This document shows positions 13,372 to 13,903 of a stretch of DNA of 13,903 nucleotides, piece by piece. The stretch lies in the NCBI GenBank assembly GCA_035525905.1, contig DATLDK010000082.1, positions 1 to 13,903 of the forward strand. Reading direction: 5' to 3'. Both the position numbers and the translations under genes were made by a program. Source of the DNA: Gaiellasilicea sp035525905. GTDB lineage: Bacteria; Actinomycetota; Thermoleophilia; Gaiellales; Gaiellaceae. A model generated the notes under the pieces. It made no database searches, was not told the origin of the DNA, and saw nothing but the letters and a program-made list of their open reading frames with translations. How positions within the stretch are numbered: position 1 is the stretch's first letter; each line of letters opens with the position of its first letter.

Positions 13372-13755
13372 ATGACCGAGACCGGCAGCTCGACGGACTT
13401 CGTCGCCCTCGGGCATGCCGGCTCGGAGCACTACGCGGGCATCGAGACATTTCCGAACCCGGGCGTGGCGCGGGTGCAGATCACGAGCGACGAGCTCGTG
13501 GCCGTGTGCCCGGTCACCGGCCAAGCGGACTTCTACACCGCTGCGATCGAATACCGGCCCGGCCCGCTCTGCGTCGAATCGAAGTCGCTGAAGCTCTACC
13601 TCGCGACCTACCGCAACGAGGGCGTCTTCTGTGAGGCGCTCTCCGTCAAGATCCGCGACGACGTCGCGGAGGCGCTGCAGCTTCCCGCGGCGAAGGTGAT
13701 CGTCGCGCTGACGCAGAAAGCGCGCGGTGGAATCACGATCGTCGCGACTGCTTGA
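13372..13755 (+). CDS. queF: NADPH-dependent 7-cyano-7-deazaguanine reductase (preQ0 reductase)
   Basis: A 127-residue QueF of the short, single-domain type, which reduces the nitrile of preQ0 to the amine preQ1 in queuosine synthesis. Seen in the sequence: Cys46 in AVCPVTGQADF, which forms the thioimide with substrate (Cys55 in B. subtilis); Asp53 (Asp62); and the NADPH motif ESKSLKLYL (69-77). Glu88 matches B. subtilis Glu97, but the preceding position is Cys87 (FCE) where B. subtilis has His96 (FHE). The protein stops soon after GGITIVATA and lacks the roughly 30-residue tail of the B. subtilis enzyme. No other queuosine gene (queC, queD, queE, tgt, queA) is in the window. It is followed after 34 bp by tRNA-Arg, whose promoter overlaps the queF stop. 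Confidence 0.9.
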   Translation: MTETGSSTDFVALGHAGSEHYAGIETFPNPGVARVQITSDELVAVCPVTGQADFYTAAIEYRPGPLCVESKSLKLYLATYRNEGVFCEALSVKIRDDVAEALQLPAAKVIVALTQKARGGITIVATA

Positions 13756-13778
13756 GAGTGCGGCGACGCGGCTACACT
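13752..13778 (+). promoter_or_regulatory. Promoter of tRNA-Arg
   Basis: TTGAGA (13752-13757), overlapping the queF stop codon, a 15-nt spacer and TACACT (13773-13778). Transcription would start near 13785, about 5 nt before the tRNA. The spacer is shorter than ideal, but the position is right. Confidence 0.5.
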
Positions 13779-13789
13779 CAGCCTCCCGA

Positions 13790-13862
13790 GCGCCCGTAGC
13801 TCAGGGGATAGAGCGCGCGCCTCCGGAGCGCGAGGTCGGAGGTTCGAATCCTCCCGGGCGCA
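13790..13862 (+). tRNA. tRNA-Arg (anticodon CCG)
   Basis: 73 nt folding into a full cloverleaf. The acceptor GCGCCCG pairs with CGGGCGC, followed by discriminator A. The D arm is GCTCAGGGGATAGAGC. The anticodon stem CGCGC/GCGCG encloses the loop CTCCGGA, giving anticodon CCG, which reads CGG codons. The T arm is GGAGG-TTCGAAT-CCTCC. No CCA is encoded. It is followed 4 nt later by an intrinsic terminator. Confidence 0.97.
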
Positions 13863-13866
13863 TGGG

Positions 13867-13903
13867 AGAGGGGGCCGCCGAAGCAGCCCCCTCTGTCTGT
13901 TCT
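13867..13903 (+). terminator. Intrinsic terminator after tRNA-Arg
   Basis: AGAGGGGGC (13867-13875) pairs perfectly over nine bases with GCCCCCTCT (13886-13894) around a 10-nt loop. The tail GTCTGTTCT is T-rich but interrupted, as is common in high-GC genomes. The window ends inside the tail. It would end the tRNA-Arg transcript and any read-through from queF. Confidence 0.8.

Noticed and set aside
13364..13375. Three-codon frame ATG-AAG-CGA-TGA overlapping the queF start in ATGA
   Set aside because: The predicted transcription start lies downstream of its ATG, it has no ribosome site, and such a short frame arises easily by chance.

Overview
The window is a very GC-rich stretch with almost every third codon position G or C. 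Its mix of a multi-GAF hybrid kinase, a LuxR-type regulator, a short QueF and several leaderless-looking starts suggests a high-GC actinobacterium, perhaps of the Thermoleophilia/Gaiellales/Solirubrobacterales kind. The phylum is an inference from composition and gene style; there is no rRNA or marker gene to place it. It looks like ordinary chromosome: no insertion sequence, integrase, CRISPR array or phage structural gene was seen.

Layout. 1-141 is the tail of an unrecognised gene. A tRNA-Gly(CCC) on the minus strand (174-246) has its own promoter, which reaches into the 3' end of a large PAS/GAF hybrid histidine kinase (271-3666, minus). That kinase is divergent from a LuxR-family response regulator (3756-4388), a likely two-component pair. 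Next come a patatin-like lipase (4391-5455, minus) and, divergent from it, a peptidoglycan amidase with a C-terminal peptidoglycan-binding domain (5580-6398). The amidase is followed on the same strand by a membrane GGEEF protein whose cyclase domain has lost a key segment (6455-7267). A HerA/DUF87-type ATPase (7272-9638, minus) is convergent with it. A 54-residue two-helix membrane protein too short for routine gene calling (9709-9873) has a good promoter placed so that the message would be leaderless. It runs into corA (9870-10856, minus), with the two stop codons sharing one CTAG. An MFS transporter (10909-12183, minus) and a compact class V aminotransferase (12201-13229) start only 17 bp apart. 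The final block holds a frameshifted, truncated remnant of a MRVYLAGP-type (nucleoside deoxyribosyltransferase-like) gene on the minus strand (13253-13349), queF (13372-13755), tRNA-Arg(CCG) (13790-13862) and an intrinsic terminator.

How the genes relate. The gene order switches strand repeatedly, so most genes are probably single transcription units; apart from kinase/regulator, no pathway links them. No convincing new defence or biosynthetic system is present. The most unusual points are the gene remnant at 13253-13349, the small leaderless membrane protein, the shortened GGEEF protein, the mirrored face-to-face promoters between lipase and amidase, the lone QueF with a Cys where the B. subtilis enzyme has a His, and a recurring start-site layout with a -10-like hexamer 6 to 8 nt before the start codon.
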